Assembly: GCA_964627035.1 (NCBI GenBank)
Contig: CAZVKN010000006.1
Location: forward strand, 1-64,000
DNA from: CAZVKN01 sp964627035
GTDB lineage: Bacteria; Electryoneota; AABM5-125-24; Hatepunaeales; Hatepunaeaceae
Direction: 5' to 3'
DNA length: 64,000 nt
The notes beneath the pieces are model-generated. The model was given only the letters and a program-made list of their open reading frames with translations. It was not told where the DNA came from and searched no databases. Shown piece after piece: positions 1 through 7,924 of the stretch. Within the stretch, counting starts at the first letter, position 1. Every line of letters begins with the position of its first letter. Position numbers and translations under genes: made by a program.

Positions 1-477
1 AAGTATCCCTTAGATTATTGCACAATCTGTCCCAAATGTTCTGAAGACGTACAGCAGGTGTCTTACTTTGGTTTGACGGGGCAGGGGCACAAGGGAGTGG
101 ACACGTTAGCTTTGCCTGACTGGCAAGTAAACCTTGGGATGTTGTCGTATGAGCATCAACTGATTACCCTCACCGGACAATATGCATTCGGTAAGGGGAA
201 CCAGAAGGGAACCTGGGCTGATAGTGTTGATTTTTCCGGATACTCGCTATTCTCAGAAGGCAAATTTGGTAAGCATTGGCGTGGCATTCTCAACTACGAC
301 CACTTTGATCCGAACACAGATACGGAAGATGACGGTTACAACCGTCTGATTGCAGGAGTCGGTTATGATTTCAGTAAGAAGAATATTCTCATTTTCAATT
401 ACGAAACGAAAATATCTGAGGATAGTAACGTTAACAACAGCGTTGAATACAAATTAACCATGCAGATCAGTTACTAA
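1..477 (+). CDS. C-terminal part of an outer-membrane beta-barrel (porin-like) protein, truncated by the window edge
   Basis: The frame is open from base 1 to the stop at 475-477, so this is the last ~158 residues of a longer protein; the GTG at 58 is only an internal codon. The visible part alternates polar and aromatic/hydrophobic residues in strand-length blocks separated by acidic turns (e.g. NTDTEDDG, SEDSNVNN), and the last residues are MQISY, ending in an aromatic residue as outer-membrane barrels do for BAM recognition. The early residues contain CTICPKC, a CxxC-type pair unusual for a barrel and perhaps part of a loop. I infer a porin-like barrel in the outer membrane; substrate and exact family cannot be told from this fragment. 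Confidence 0.6.
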   Translation, partial: KYPLDYCTICPKCSEDVQQVSYFGLTGQGHKGVDTLALPDWQVNLGMLSYEHQLITLTGQYAFGKGNQKGTWADSVDFSGYSLFSEGKFGKHWRGILNYDHFDPNTDTEDDGYNRLIAGVGYDFSKKNILIFNYETKISEDSNVNNSVEYKLTMQISY

Positions 478-555
478 AGAAATGAGAGGAAGCATCTATC
501 CATATTAGTGCTGATTATTCTATCCTGCGTATAAGCTAAACACAAGAATGAGACC

Positions 556-1635
556 TTAACCCAACCAATCAGGATTGGGTTTTGCCTTGTATTTTCCGTA
601 CATGATCGGATGCAGCCACAGCAAAATGATTCTTGCTAACTCGGACTTGGTTGCCATATCGGATGCTAATCTATGATACCATACATCCCGCTGTGACCAT
701 GGACATGAACCGATACAAATCCCGCAATCTGTGCCGACCTTGTTCCAGTATGCGATGCATTTCAGAGTAGCCAGTTTCCACTTTATCTGACCACGAACTT
801 CAATTTTGTCGCCGAATGGGATTGCGCGCGAAGGACAAGTCTCTGCACATATTTTGCAACGTGTACAAAAGTCCTGAACACCAATGTCAACAGATCCGTC
901 AATATCAAGGGGAAGATCAGTTGTGACGGTAGAAAGTCGCAGGCAATTGCCATATTCTTTAGTCAGCAGGAATCCACACCTCCCAAGCTCACCTAAGCCG
1001 GCTTCTACAGCCATTGGAACTGATTGAATCTGATAGTTGCGGAAATGATGCGCTCTAGCAGGATAACCGAGCATGCGGATATATTTTGCCAGTAAAACCG
1101 CAGTAACCGCACTTTTTTGATAGATGGACATTGATTCGAGCATTTCACCGTGATGCGGTCCGGTTTTGACCATATCAATATCTTCCCTGAATCCCATGCT
1201 GACAGCAAGTTTATGATCCAGCTCTATCGGGCTGCCCCACGGCTCCTCTTTGTAATGACTTCTGCCCCGGTGGCTGTAAACGTAATCTTGCTTAACCTCG
1301 CTGATTCCAACCAAATCTGCACCGAGCCACTTTGCAAAGTGCTTGATTTTCAATGTTGCTCTCTCGGACGAGAGCGTTATCTTTTTCTCTTCAGGTTCAC
1401 CGTAAATAAAATCAGGACGACCTAGATGCCACAGCAGCCAGCGATTTGCCTCCATATAGAATAGATCTGATTTAGGGACGTTATTGCCAAAACCCGGTAG
1501 AGAGCGAATATGATCGTCAATTCCCTGCAATCCGGGGTGACTCGCATAGAAGGCTTCATACTCTGGAGTGCCGCTGACAAGGTCTTCGCGGGCAAAAACA
1601 GTGTCACGTTCGTCAAATTGTTCGGTTGGTTTCAT
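556..1635 (-). CDS. Reductive-dehalogenase-like iron-sulfur protein without Tat signal
   Basis: 359 residues. The middle (about residues 180-245) has the reductive-dehalogenase/QueG-type corrinoid-binding core, with IRMLGYPARAH and then VEAGLGELGR, LLTKEYG and VTTDLPL. The C-terminal part carries two 4Fe-4S clusters: FCTRCKICAETCP (CxxCxxCxxxCP), then a lone Cys and DCGICIGSCPWS. This layout matches RdhA proteins better than epoxyqueuosine reductase, which is usually shorter at the N-terminus. However, the N-terminus (MKPTEQFDERD) has no twin-arginine signal, and no small RdhB membrane-anchor gene lies beside it, so a cytoplasmic location is inferred. Whether it removes halogens or does another cobamide-dependent reduction is unknown. 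No strong ribosome-binding site precedes the ATG. Confidence 0.75.
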   Translation of the reverse strand: MKPTEQFDERDTVFAREDLVSGTPEYEAFYASHPGLQGIDDHIRSLPGFGNNVPKSDLFYMEANRWLLWHLGRPDFIYGEPEEKKITLSSERATLKIKHFAKWLGADLVGISEVKQDYVYSHRGRSHYKEEPWGSPIELDHKLAVSMGFREDIDMVKTGPHHGEMLESMSIYQKSAVTAVLLAKYIRMLGYPARAHHFRNYQIQSVPMAVEAGLGELGRCGFLLTKEYGNCLRLSTVTTDLPLDIDGSVDIGVQDFCTRCKICAETCPSRAIPFGDKIEVRGQIKWKLATLKCIAYWNKVGTDCGICIGSCPWSQRDVWYHRLASDMATKSELARIILLWLHPIMYGKYKAKPNPDWLG

Positions 1636-1648
1636 CTGAGAGAGTGAA

Positions 1649-1669
1649 CCCGGCTTCGGAGAAGCCGGG
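1649..1669. repeat. Short perfect palindrome between two minus-strand genes
   Basis: CCCGGCTTC and GAAGCCGGG form a perfect 9-bp stem around a GGA loop, in the 50-base gap between the aldehyde dehydrogenase stop and the dehalogenase-like start. No T-run follows on either strand, so a rho-independent terminator is unlikely. It may affect mRNA processing between the two genes, or be one of the many intergenic palindromes in this window. Confidence 0.7.
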
Positions 1670-1686
1670 CTACATGAGAATTCTAA

Positions 1687-3174
1687 TTAGTAATTGTCTA
1701 TCTGGGCTCGTTGTAGCTTGCCGGAGAAGTCAACGTACACTGTTTTAATTTCACTGTAAAACTCGTAAACAGGCCAACCACCTTCGCGGTGCCCGTTACC
1801 GGTTTCCTTTACTCCACCAAATGGCATGTGACATTCAGCGCCGATAGTAGGTCCATTTACGTATGTGATGCCAGCTTCGAGATCACGAATAGCGCGGAAT
1901 GAGTTGTTGACATCCTTGGTGTAGATGGAAGATGAGAGACCGTAAAGGCAATCATTATGAGTTTCTACCGCTTCATTGAAGTCTTTGACTTTCACAACTG
2001 ACAATACCGGTCCAAAAATCTCTTCTTTGAAGATGCGCATATTGCGAGTGACGCCTGTGAACACTGTCGGAGCGTAAAACCAGCCCTTACTGTGATCACC
2101 TTCAGTCAATTGATGTCCACCGATCAATAGATCAGCACCTTGTTCCTTCCCGATTCTAACGTAACCGTCCACAGTCTTGATCTGATCTTCGTTTACCACA
2201 GGTCCGACATTATTGTTTTCGTCAAGACCGTTACCTACACGGAGATTGCTGACAGCTTTCGCGAGCATATCAACGAATTTGTCGTGGATGTTTTCGTGGA
2301 GAATTAGGCGACTGGTTGCCGTACAGCGTTGTCCGGTGGTTCCGAATGCACCCCACAAAACACCTTCAAGAGCCAGTTCCAGATTAGCATCATCCATAAC
2401 GATTTGAGCGTTCTTGCCACCCAATTCAAGCGAAACGCGCTTTAATTGAGCACCGGCTTTGCTGTTGATCTGTTTGCCGATTTCGGACGATCCTGTGAAG
2501 CTGATCAAGTCAATATCAGGATGATCAACTATTGTAGTTCCCACTGAGCCACCACCACCATGCACGATGTTCATCACTCCCGGTGGGATTCCCGCTTCCG
2601 TGAGAATCTCAACCATTGTAGTAGCGGTTAACGGTGTGTCCGAAGCGGGTTTGAACACGACTGTGTTTCCGCAAACCAGAGCAGGAAGTGACTTCCAGGT
2701 TGGAATTGCCATTGGGAAGTTCCAGGGAGTGATCAATCCTGCTACTCCAATCGGGATGCGGAATGACATGTTCATCTTGTCCCGCATTTCAGATGGAGCG
2801 GTGTGACTGAACAGTCTCCGACCTTCAACCGCAGCGTAGTAGAATGTGTCAATTCCTTCCTGCACATCACCGCGTGTTTCTGTGAGGACTTTACCCATTT
2901 CGCGGGTCATTGCCTGAGCTAACTCCTCTTTGTGCTCGACCATAATGTCACCGGCGCGTTTGAGGATCGCACCACGCTCGGGTGCCGGAATTAGACGCCA
3001 CTCTTTGTATGCTTCACGTGCAACCGCAACGGCGCGATTGACGTCACGACTGTCAGACTTCGGGAAATCGCCGACGACTTCATCCCAGTCAGCAGGATTG
3101 CGGTTTTCAAACCACTCTTCCGATTCTGCCGGACACCACTCGCCCCCTATATAATTCAGATACTGTTTCGCCAT
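1687..3174 (-). CDS. NAD(P)-dependent aldehyde dehydrogenase
   Basis: 495 residues, the usual length of the ALDH superfamily. Visible landmarks are the cofactor-binding ITPWNFPMAIPTWK, the FTGSSEIG turn, the general-base glutamate in LELGGKNAQ, the catalytic cysteine in TGQRCTATSR, and FKEEIFGPVLSV near the C-terminus. It oxidises an aldehyde to the acid through a thiohemiacetal on the cysteine. The subfamily looks closest to semialdehyde dehydrogenases of the ALDH7/ALDH11 or alpha-ketoglutaric-semialdehyde type, but the substrate cannot be assigned. It lies 50 bases upstream of the dehalogenase-like gene on the same strand and may be co-transcribed with it. Confidence 0.9.
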   Translation of the reverse strand: MAKQYLNYIGGEWCPAESEEWFENRNPADWDEVVGDFPKSDSRDVNRAVAVAREAYKEWRLIPAPERGAILKRAGDIMVEHKEELAQAMTREMGKVLTETRGDVQEGIDTFYYAAVEGRRLFSHTAPSEMRDKMNMSFRIPIGVAGLITPWNFPMAIPTWKSLPALVCGNTVVFKPASDTPLTATTMVEILTEAGIPPGVMNIVHGGGGSVGTTIVDHPDIDLISFTGSSEIGKQINSKAGAQLKRVSLELGGKNAQIVMDDANLELALEGVLWGAFGTTGQRCTATSRLILHENIHDKFVDMLAKAVSNLRVGNGLDENNNVGPVVNEDQIKTVDGYVRIGKEQGADLLIGGHQLTEGDHSKGWFYAPTVFTGVTRNMRIFKEEIFGPVLSVVKVKDFNEAVETHNDCLYGLSSSIYTKDVNNSFRAIRDLEAGITYVNGPTIGAECHMPFGGVKETGNGHREGGWPVYEFYSEIKTVYVDFSGKLQRAQIDNY

Positions 3175-3331
3175 TTTTATTCCTTCATATTGTTGTGTGA
3201 TACGAGATGTTTGTGTGTCTCAATATAAGATTTATTGCTTCGCATAACAACAGCTTCCTGTCCGGAATTGACCTCTTCAACTTGACAGGGATCATTGCGA
3301 GTCTTTATATTAAGACTTACAATGTTGACAA

Positions 3332-4999
3332 TTGGATATTGCTATACTGAATTTGCTCGCAAATAAGGGCTGTTTTTCAGGAGAACTCTTAATCCTTCTG
3401 ATTTTGTCGGGTTGCGCTGCGATGGGACCACCCGGAGGCGGACCTGAAGATAAAGAACCTCCTGAAATTGTTTACGTTGAACCGGCATCAGGCACAACTC
3501 ATGTTGATCCGAACACCCCCATCTATGTTATGTTTAGCGAGCCTGTAACCGCAGCCTCACTGTCTGAAGCACTGTACATCACACCACCGACAGCTAAAAA
3601 GCCAAGGATCAAAGTCACCGGTTCACAGATTCGTATCACTTTACCCGATCCTATCCCGTCCGATCAGACATTGGTAATAACCATTGGCTCAGGTGTGAGT
3701 GATTTGCGAAGAAACCAGATGGATGAAAGTATTTCGATTGCTTTGACAGCCGGAGACAGGATCAGCAGTGGGAAAATATCCGGCAAAGTATTTGTAGATA
3801 AAGATCCTAAAGGAATATTGGTCTCAGCCTGGAATGTGAATGATAGTTTGGAACTGAACCCAACCGAGCAGCTTGCACCTCTTATGACCCAGACCGACAT
3901 GTATGGCAATTATGTTCTTGATTATCTTTCGGAAGGGACTTACAGGATTATCTGCTGGGATGACCAGGATCGTGACCGGCTGCTTGATATGGGAAAAGAC
4001 AGAATCGGAATTGGCTGGGATGATGTTGTTCTTGAGCGGGATAGTATTGCGATGCAAAATTTGTTTCCTGTTGCTCACGATACTACCAGATTAAGACCGT
4101 TGCTGTTTTCTGCTCAGGACAATCGCCACATGTCGGTGAGATTCGCTGTTCCTGCAGAGGAGAGAGCCGATGAGATTATGGAAACAGCACGGATAGAGGG
4201 CACATCGAGCGAGCTGGAAGTTATTGATTCATGGTGGAGCAGTGCTGACTCAAGTCAGCTTATCTATCTTACAGCTCCTCAAATTGAAGGAGAGGAGTAT
4301 CTGTTCCACATGCAGGGTGATACATTACCGTTGAGCTGTATCGGTTCAGCGATGCCCGATACTGTCGGACCGAGAGTCAATGCTTCGTATCCTGAGACCG
4401 GCACAAAAAATGTTGCAGGAAAGGTTGAGGGATGGATAGGGTTTGACGACAAGATAATTGTGGACGACCGTGACAGCTCACTATTTATGACGGTTTCAGA
4501 TTCTTTGGATGAGAAAATTGCGGTCTGGCAGAATGAGCCGCATATTCTTCGATGGACGGTATCCGATCCAATTCAGGCGGGATCAGCGGTTCAACTTTCA
4601 CTGAATGTTGCTTCATTGAGTGATTACACAGGTAATTTTGTTGTTGACTCGGTTTGGAATGTCGAATTCACAATCTACAATCCCTCTGAAATGGGTTCGA
4701 TTACAGGCAGCATGATCGGAGTGGAAAGTGAAACCGTTGTTGTTGTGGCGAGTCAGATTGAGCGTAGATCAAAGCGATTTCAGACCACTGTTGCCGAAGA
4801 CAAGTCGTTTTCAGTAGAACATCTGCCGGAAGGGAATTTTATACTTTGGGCTTTTCTCGATGAAGATGCGGATGGCGTTTACGGTCATGGGAATCTGAAT
4901 CCGTTTAGATATTCAGAGAGATTCGCTATTCATCCCGACACAGTTCAGGTACGGGCGCGTTGGGAAACCGGAGGGGTAATTTTTAAATTTTCAGAGTAA
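3332..4999 (+). CDS. Lipoprotein with N-terminal Ig-like (SbsA/Big_5-type) domain
   Basis: The N-terminus carries a hydrophobic stretch and lipobox, LLILLILSGC, followed by GPPGGGPEDKEPPEIV. This is typical of FCB-group Ig-like lipoproteins that start with a GGPxDxxPP block and then an SbsA-type Ig domain (VDPNTPIYVMFSEPV). The rest (555 residues in all) is beta-rich, with two DxDxDG-like acidic turns (WDDQDRDRLLD, LDEDADGVYG) of the SpaA/carboxypeptidase-regulatory type. It is probably anchored in the envelope; no enzymatic motif is seen. The start is uncertain: TTG at 3332 opens the frame, but TTG at 3353 is also possible, and the only good Shine-Dalgarno (AGGAG near 3379) lies inside the reading frame with no good start after it. 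The next gene begins 1 base after its stop. Confidence 0.7.
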   Translation: MDIAILNLLANKGCFSGELLILLILSGCAAMGPPGGGPEDKEPPEIVYVEPASGTTHVDPNTPIYVMFSEPVTAASLSEALYITPPTAKKPRIKVTGSQIRITLPDPIPSDQTLVITIGSGVSDLRRNQMDESISIALTAGDRISSGKISGKVFVDKDPKGILVSAWNVNDSLELNPTEQLAPLMTQTDMYGNYVLDYLSEGTYRIICWDDQDRDRLLDMGKDRIGIGWDDVVLERDSIAMQNLFPVAHDTTRLRPLLFSAQDNRHMSVRFAVPAEERADEIMETARIEGTSSELEVIDSWWSSADSSQLIYLTAPQIEGEEYLFHMQGDTLPLSCIGSAMPDTVGPRVNASYPETGTKNVAGKVEGWIGFDDKIIVDDRDSSLFMTVSDSLDEKIAVWQNEPHILRWTVSDPIQAGSAVQLSLNVASLSDYTGNFVVDSVWNVEFTIYNPSEMGSITGSMIGVESETVVVVASQIERRSKRFQTTVAEDKSFSVEHLPEGNFILWAFLDEDADGVYGHGNLNPFRYSERFAIHPDTVQVRARWETGGVIFKFSE

Positions 5000-5000
5000 T

Positions 5001-5558
5001 ATGAACGATATTGCGATAATCAAGAGGAACAATTCTGTAATTAGTGCGAAAATCGGCTTGCAGGATTGGTTGGTACATGCAGGATTCATTACTTTAACTA
5101 TACTGCTGCCTGCTGTGTCTCACATGCTCGGTTTGCCGGTCAGATGGCTTTTGCCGATGCATTGGCCCGTGATAATGGCAGGATTAGTTTATGGTTGGCG
5201 GAGTGGTTTAATGGTCGGTCTGTTAGCTCCGGCTACAAACTACCTGTTGACTGGCTATCCTTTACCGCCGATATTGCCGGCGATGACGGCTGAGCTTGCT
5301 GTTTACGGTTCGATGGTCGGTTTGGTTAAGGAGTATGTTGACAGTAGAGGATATTGGGCTGTATTGGCTGCACTGGCTTTTGGCAGATTGACTTTTATCG
5401 GTGTTGTGGCTGCATTCGGGTTGTACGGATCGAGTTACTTTTCCTATCTGAAGGCTGCAATGCTGCCGGGTTTTATTGCTCTGTCGTTGCAGACGGCTCT
5501 GTTGCCACCGCTTGCAGCGTGGTGGGTTGATAAGGTTGATGACACTAAAGAGGAATAG
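5001..5558 (+). CDS. ECF-type transporter S-component-like membrane protein
   Basis: 185 residues with about five to six hydrophobic segments. The pattern around LLPMHWPVIMAGLVYGWRSG and LLAPATNYLLTGYP resembles the substrate-capture (S) components of energy-coupling-factor vitamin and micronutrient importers. The EcfA ATPases and EcfT are not in the window, so it would have to share a module encoded elsewhere. The start ATG is placed directly after the stop of the preceding lipoprotein gene (TAATATG), so the two are probably translated from one message, followed closely by the GDP-mannose gene. The substrate is not predictable here. Confidence 0.65.
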   Translation: MNDIAIIKRNNSVISAKIGLQDWLVHAGFITLTILLPAVSHMLGLPVRWLLPMHWPVIMAGLVYGWRSGLMVGLLAPATNYLLTGYPLPPILPAMTAELAVYGSMVGLVKEYVDSRGYWAVLAALAFGRLTFIGVVAAFGLYGSSYFSYLKAAMLPGFIALSLQTALLPPLAAWWVDKVDDTKEE

Positions 5559-5563
5559 TTGTT

Positions 5564-6655
5564 TTGGTTTCCAAAGTGTACGCAGTAATCATGGCTGGGG
5601 GATCCGGGACAAGATTTTGGCCCAAGTCACGTCAAAAGAACCCTAAACAGGTGCTTAATCTGTTTGGTGAGAACAGTCTTATTCAGGACACGGTATTCCG
5701 TCTCGACGGTCTGGTGCCGGCTGAGAACATTTTCATCGTTACCAATGCCGAGCAGAAAGAGATGATTGCACCACAGCTTCCCAACTTAAATGATGGGAAT
5801 TACATACTTGAACCCGCACCGTTGAACACAGCGCCTTGTATTGGATTAGCAGCAATACATATCAAAGCGATAGACCCTGATGGCGTGATAATGGTTCTTC
5901 CGTCAGATCACAGAATTAGTAACCTTGAACTGTTTCATCAAAGGGCATTGCAGGCGGTTGATCTGGTTAAGAAGCATGATTGTTTGGTTACAATGGGCAT
6001 CCCCCCGACAAGACCGGAAACAGGATACGGTTACATTCAGTTTTCCAACGAGCGGGAGGATTTGCCCGATGGGGTAAGCCCGGTAATCACATTTGCTGAG
6101 AAACCGAATCTGCCGACAGCACAAAGATTTGTCAATTCAGGTGATTTCTACTGGAACAGCGGTATGTTTATCTGGAGCGTCGGTAGAATATTGGCTGAAA
6201 TGGAGGAACATCTTCCCGAGCAATACCTTCAGTTGAGTCGGATTGCAGAATCTCATGGAAATGATGACTACCAAACAACTTTGGAAAATCATTACAATCG
6301 CATCAGACCGATTTCCATTGACTATGGAGTAATGGAAGTTAGCAAGACGCCGATTATGATGATTACCGGTGATTTTGGTTGGAGTGATGTCGGAAGCTGG
6401 GATGAGATGTACCGAATTCAGGTAACCGAAAACAGTGACAGCTCAGGGAATGTTCTGATCGGAGATGCTGTAACCCACGATGCTGAAAACTGTTATGTGG
6501 ACTCTGAGGGAAAACTGACGGCAATCATCGGCTTGGAAGGTGTGCTGGTTATTAATACGCCGACTGCGACTTTAATTTGTTCCAGGGATAAAGCTCAGGA
6601 TGTTAAGGCAATAGTTGATAAGCTTCGCAAAGCTGGTAAGACGGAGCAGTTGTGA
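5564..6655 (+). CDS. manC: Mannose-1-phosphate guanylyltransferase
   Basis: 363 residues starting with the nucleotidyltransferase signature VIMAGGSGTRFWPKS. The substrate-site blocks VLPSDHRI, ETGYGYIQF, EKP, YWNSGMFIW and GWSDVGSWDE follow in the usual order. It makes GDP-mannose from mannose-1-phosphate and GTP for surface polysaccharide and glycan synthesis. The protein is the short form, lacking the fused phosphomannose-isomerase cupin domain of longer ManC proteins. Start is TTG at 5564, chosen because AGAGGA at 5549-5554 is a well-spaced ribosome-binding site. The stop overlaps the start of the next gene (GTGA), so translation is coupled. Confidence 0.93.
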   Translation: MVSKVYAVIMAGGSGTRFWPKSRQKNPKQVLNLFGENSLIQDTVFRLDGLVPAENIFIVTNAEQKEMIAPQLPNLNDGNYILEPAPLNTAPCIGLAAIHIKAIDPDGVIMVLPSDHRISNLELFHQRALQAVDLVKKHDCLVTMGIPPTRPETGYGYIQFSNEREDLPDGVSPVITFAEKPNLPTAQRFVNSGDFYWNSGMFIWSVGRILAEMEEHLPEQYLQLSRIAESHGNDDYQTTLENHYNRIRPISIDYGVMEVSKTPIMMITGDFGWSDVGSWDEMYRIQVTENSDSSGNVLIGDAVTHDAENCYVDSEGKLTAIIGLEGVLVINTPTATLICSRDKAQDVKAIVDKLRKAGKTEQL

Positions 6656-6945
6656 AGAAGAGCAGCTCAACGTTTCAGCTTTATGAGGAATTGGTTGATG
6701 TTGCAAGGAAGATATTTGATGAGGTCAGATCGTCTCAGGGTCCATTTCGATCCGGAGCATGTATGTTTAAGGGGAAAAAGCTTTTTGTTATCAATAGCAG
6801 GCAGCCGATTGACGAACGGATTGCCGCTTTATCGCTCGAAATTGCTCAAAGAGGAGCAGATCAGATATATTTGAAACCGATCATAAGATCGGAAATAGAA
6901 CGTTACCGGTCAAATTTAAACCTGCCTGATTATTCCAGGGAGTGA
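6652..6945 (+). CDS. Small conserved-looking protein of unknown function
   Basis: 97 residues with GTG start overlapping the manC stop by 4 bases; its own stop touches the region of the next gene, so it sits as the middle member of a coupled manC-unknown-crp run. The sequence shows an amphipathic N-terminal helix (YEELVDVARKIFDEVRSS), a short central KGKKLFVINSR strand and a C-terminal helix rich in Arg and Glu. No signal peptide, membrane segment or catalytic motif is visible. I do not recognise the family. The tight coupling to a Crp-type regulator suggests a cytoplasmic role, which is inference only. Confidence 0.7.
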   Translation: MKKSSSTFQLYEELVDVARKIFDEVRSSQGPFRSGACMFKGKKLFVINSRQPIDERIAALSLEIAQRGADQIYLKPIIRSEIERYRSNLNLPDYSRE

Positions 6946-6947
6946 AA

Positions 6948-7634
6948 ATGGATGAAATTGATGTAAACAGGTTGCGAATGTTTCCTATGTTCGCGGATCT
7001 TAGTCAAGAAGAGCACAAGCAAATCCTGCAGATGATAGTGCTGCGAAGGTTCAATCGTAACAACCTCATCATATTCGAGGACGATGTCGGCAACAGCCTC
7101 TTTGTGATTAACAAAGGTCGAGTTAAGATATCCAGAATCTCGGCTGATGGCAGTGAGGCGATTCTTGCGATTTTGGGGCAGGGCGACTTCTTCGGTGAGT
7201 TGTCTGTTATTGACGGGCAGGGACGCAGTGCATCCGTGACTTCAATTGATGATGTTGAGCTGCTGATGTTAAGACGGAATGATTTTCTTCAGTTAATGGA
7301 AAAAGTTCCCAGAATAGCGATTACACTGCTGAAGGAGTTGGCTGGCAGGATTCGCAAATCGGACACCCATATCCGTAGCTTATCGCTGTTGGATGCTCGC
7401 GGTCGAATTGCTACAACTTTGATCAGATTGGCGGAGGACATCGGTTTGATCAGAGCCGGGAAGGTGACAATCCCGGAGCTGCCGTTGCAGCGCGATCTGG
7501 CGAGCATCGCCGGTACATCCAGGGAAACAATTTCGAGAGTTCTTAGAAAGTTTGATGATGAAGGTCACTGTGCCATGGATAAAAACTTACTTGTATTCAA
7601 TAATTTCGAAGAATTTAAGAGAATTTTCAGTTGA
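6948..7634 (+). CDS. Crp/Fnr-family transcription regulator
   Basis: About 228 residues. The N-terminal cyclic-nucleotide-binding fold is visible (FEDDVGNSLFVINKGRVKISR, then GQGDFFGELSVIDGQGRSASVTS), followed by the dimerisation helix and a C-terminal winged helix with the recognition region LASIAGTSRETISRVLRKF. There is no N-terminal cysteine cluster as in oxygen-sensing FNR, so a nucleotide or other small effector is more likely. ATG at 6948 is preferred over GTG at 6942 because AGGGAG at 6937-6942 is spaced correctly for it. It is the third gene of the run that begins with manC. Targets are unknown. Confidence 0.9.
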   Translation: MDEIDVNRLRMFPMFADLSQEEHKQILQMIVLRRFNRNNLIIFEDDVGNSLFVINKGRVKISRISADGSEAILAILGQGDFFGELSVIDGQGRSASVTSIDDVELLMLRRNDFLQLMEKVPRIAITLLKELAGRIRKSDTHIRSLSLLDARGRIATTLIRLAEDIGLIRAGKVTIPELPLQRDLASIAGTSRETISRVLRKFDDEGHCAMDKNLLVFNNFEEFKRIFS

Positions 7635-7858
7635 ATATTAATGCCCGGTATAATTATTGCACGTTGTCTATTTCTCAGGAGCTTGATCGTAACGCTTTAT
7701 GATTCAGATTATCTATGGCGTGTTAACTCAGTTATTTTTGACTATTTTGCTGCCTGACTTGTTTAAGGGGTGACGTAGTGGTTGGTACAGCCACCTGATA
7801 AGTCATTACCCGGTCAGCTATGTTTTCAAGGTATTAACAGCAATTATATGCATTTATA

Positions 7859-7887
7859 GTGACAATTCTGCATCACCTCCATATATT
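7859..7887 (+). promoter_or_regulatory. Candidate sigma-70 promoter for the beta-helix protein gene
   Basis: GTGACA at 7859-7864 and TATATT at 7882-7887 are separated by exactly 17 bases, and the start codon lies about 35 bases downstream behind a GGAG site at about 7914. The remainder of the 290-base gap 7635-7924 holds a weak inverted repeat around TGGTTGGTACAGCCA (near 7782) and nothing else I can support. Confidence 0.4.
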
Positions 7888-7924
7888 ACAATCATATAAA
7901 CTACCCAGGAAATTGGAGTGTTAG

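Noticed and set aside
1649..1669. Intrinsic terminator between aldehyde dehydrogenase and dehalogenase-like gene
   Set aside because: The stem is strong but no T-run follows on either strand.
6948..7634. Oxygen-sensing FNR
   Set aside because: No N-terminal cysteine cluster; only the general Crp/Fnr fold is supported.
7779..7806. Possible small RNA hairpin near TGGTTGGTACAGCCA
   Set aside because: Stem is short with mismatches and no terminator or promoter is positioned around it.
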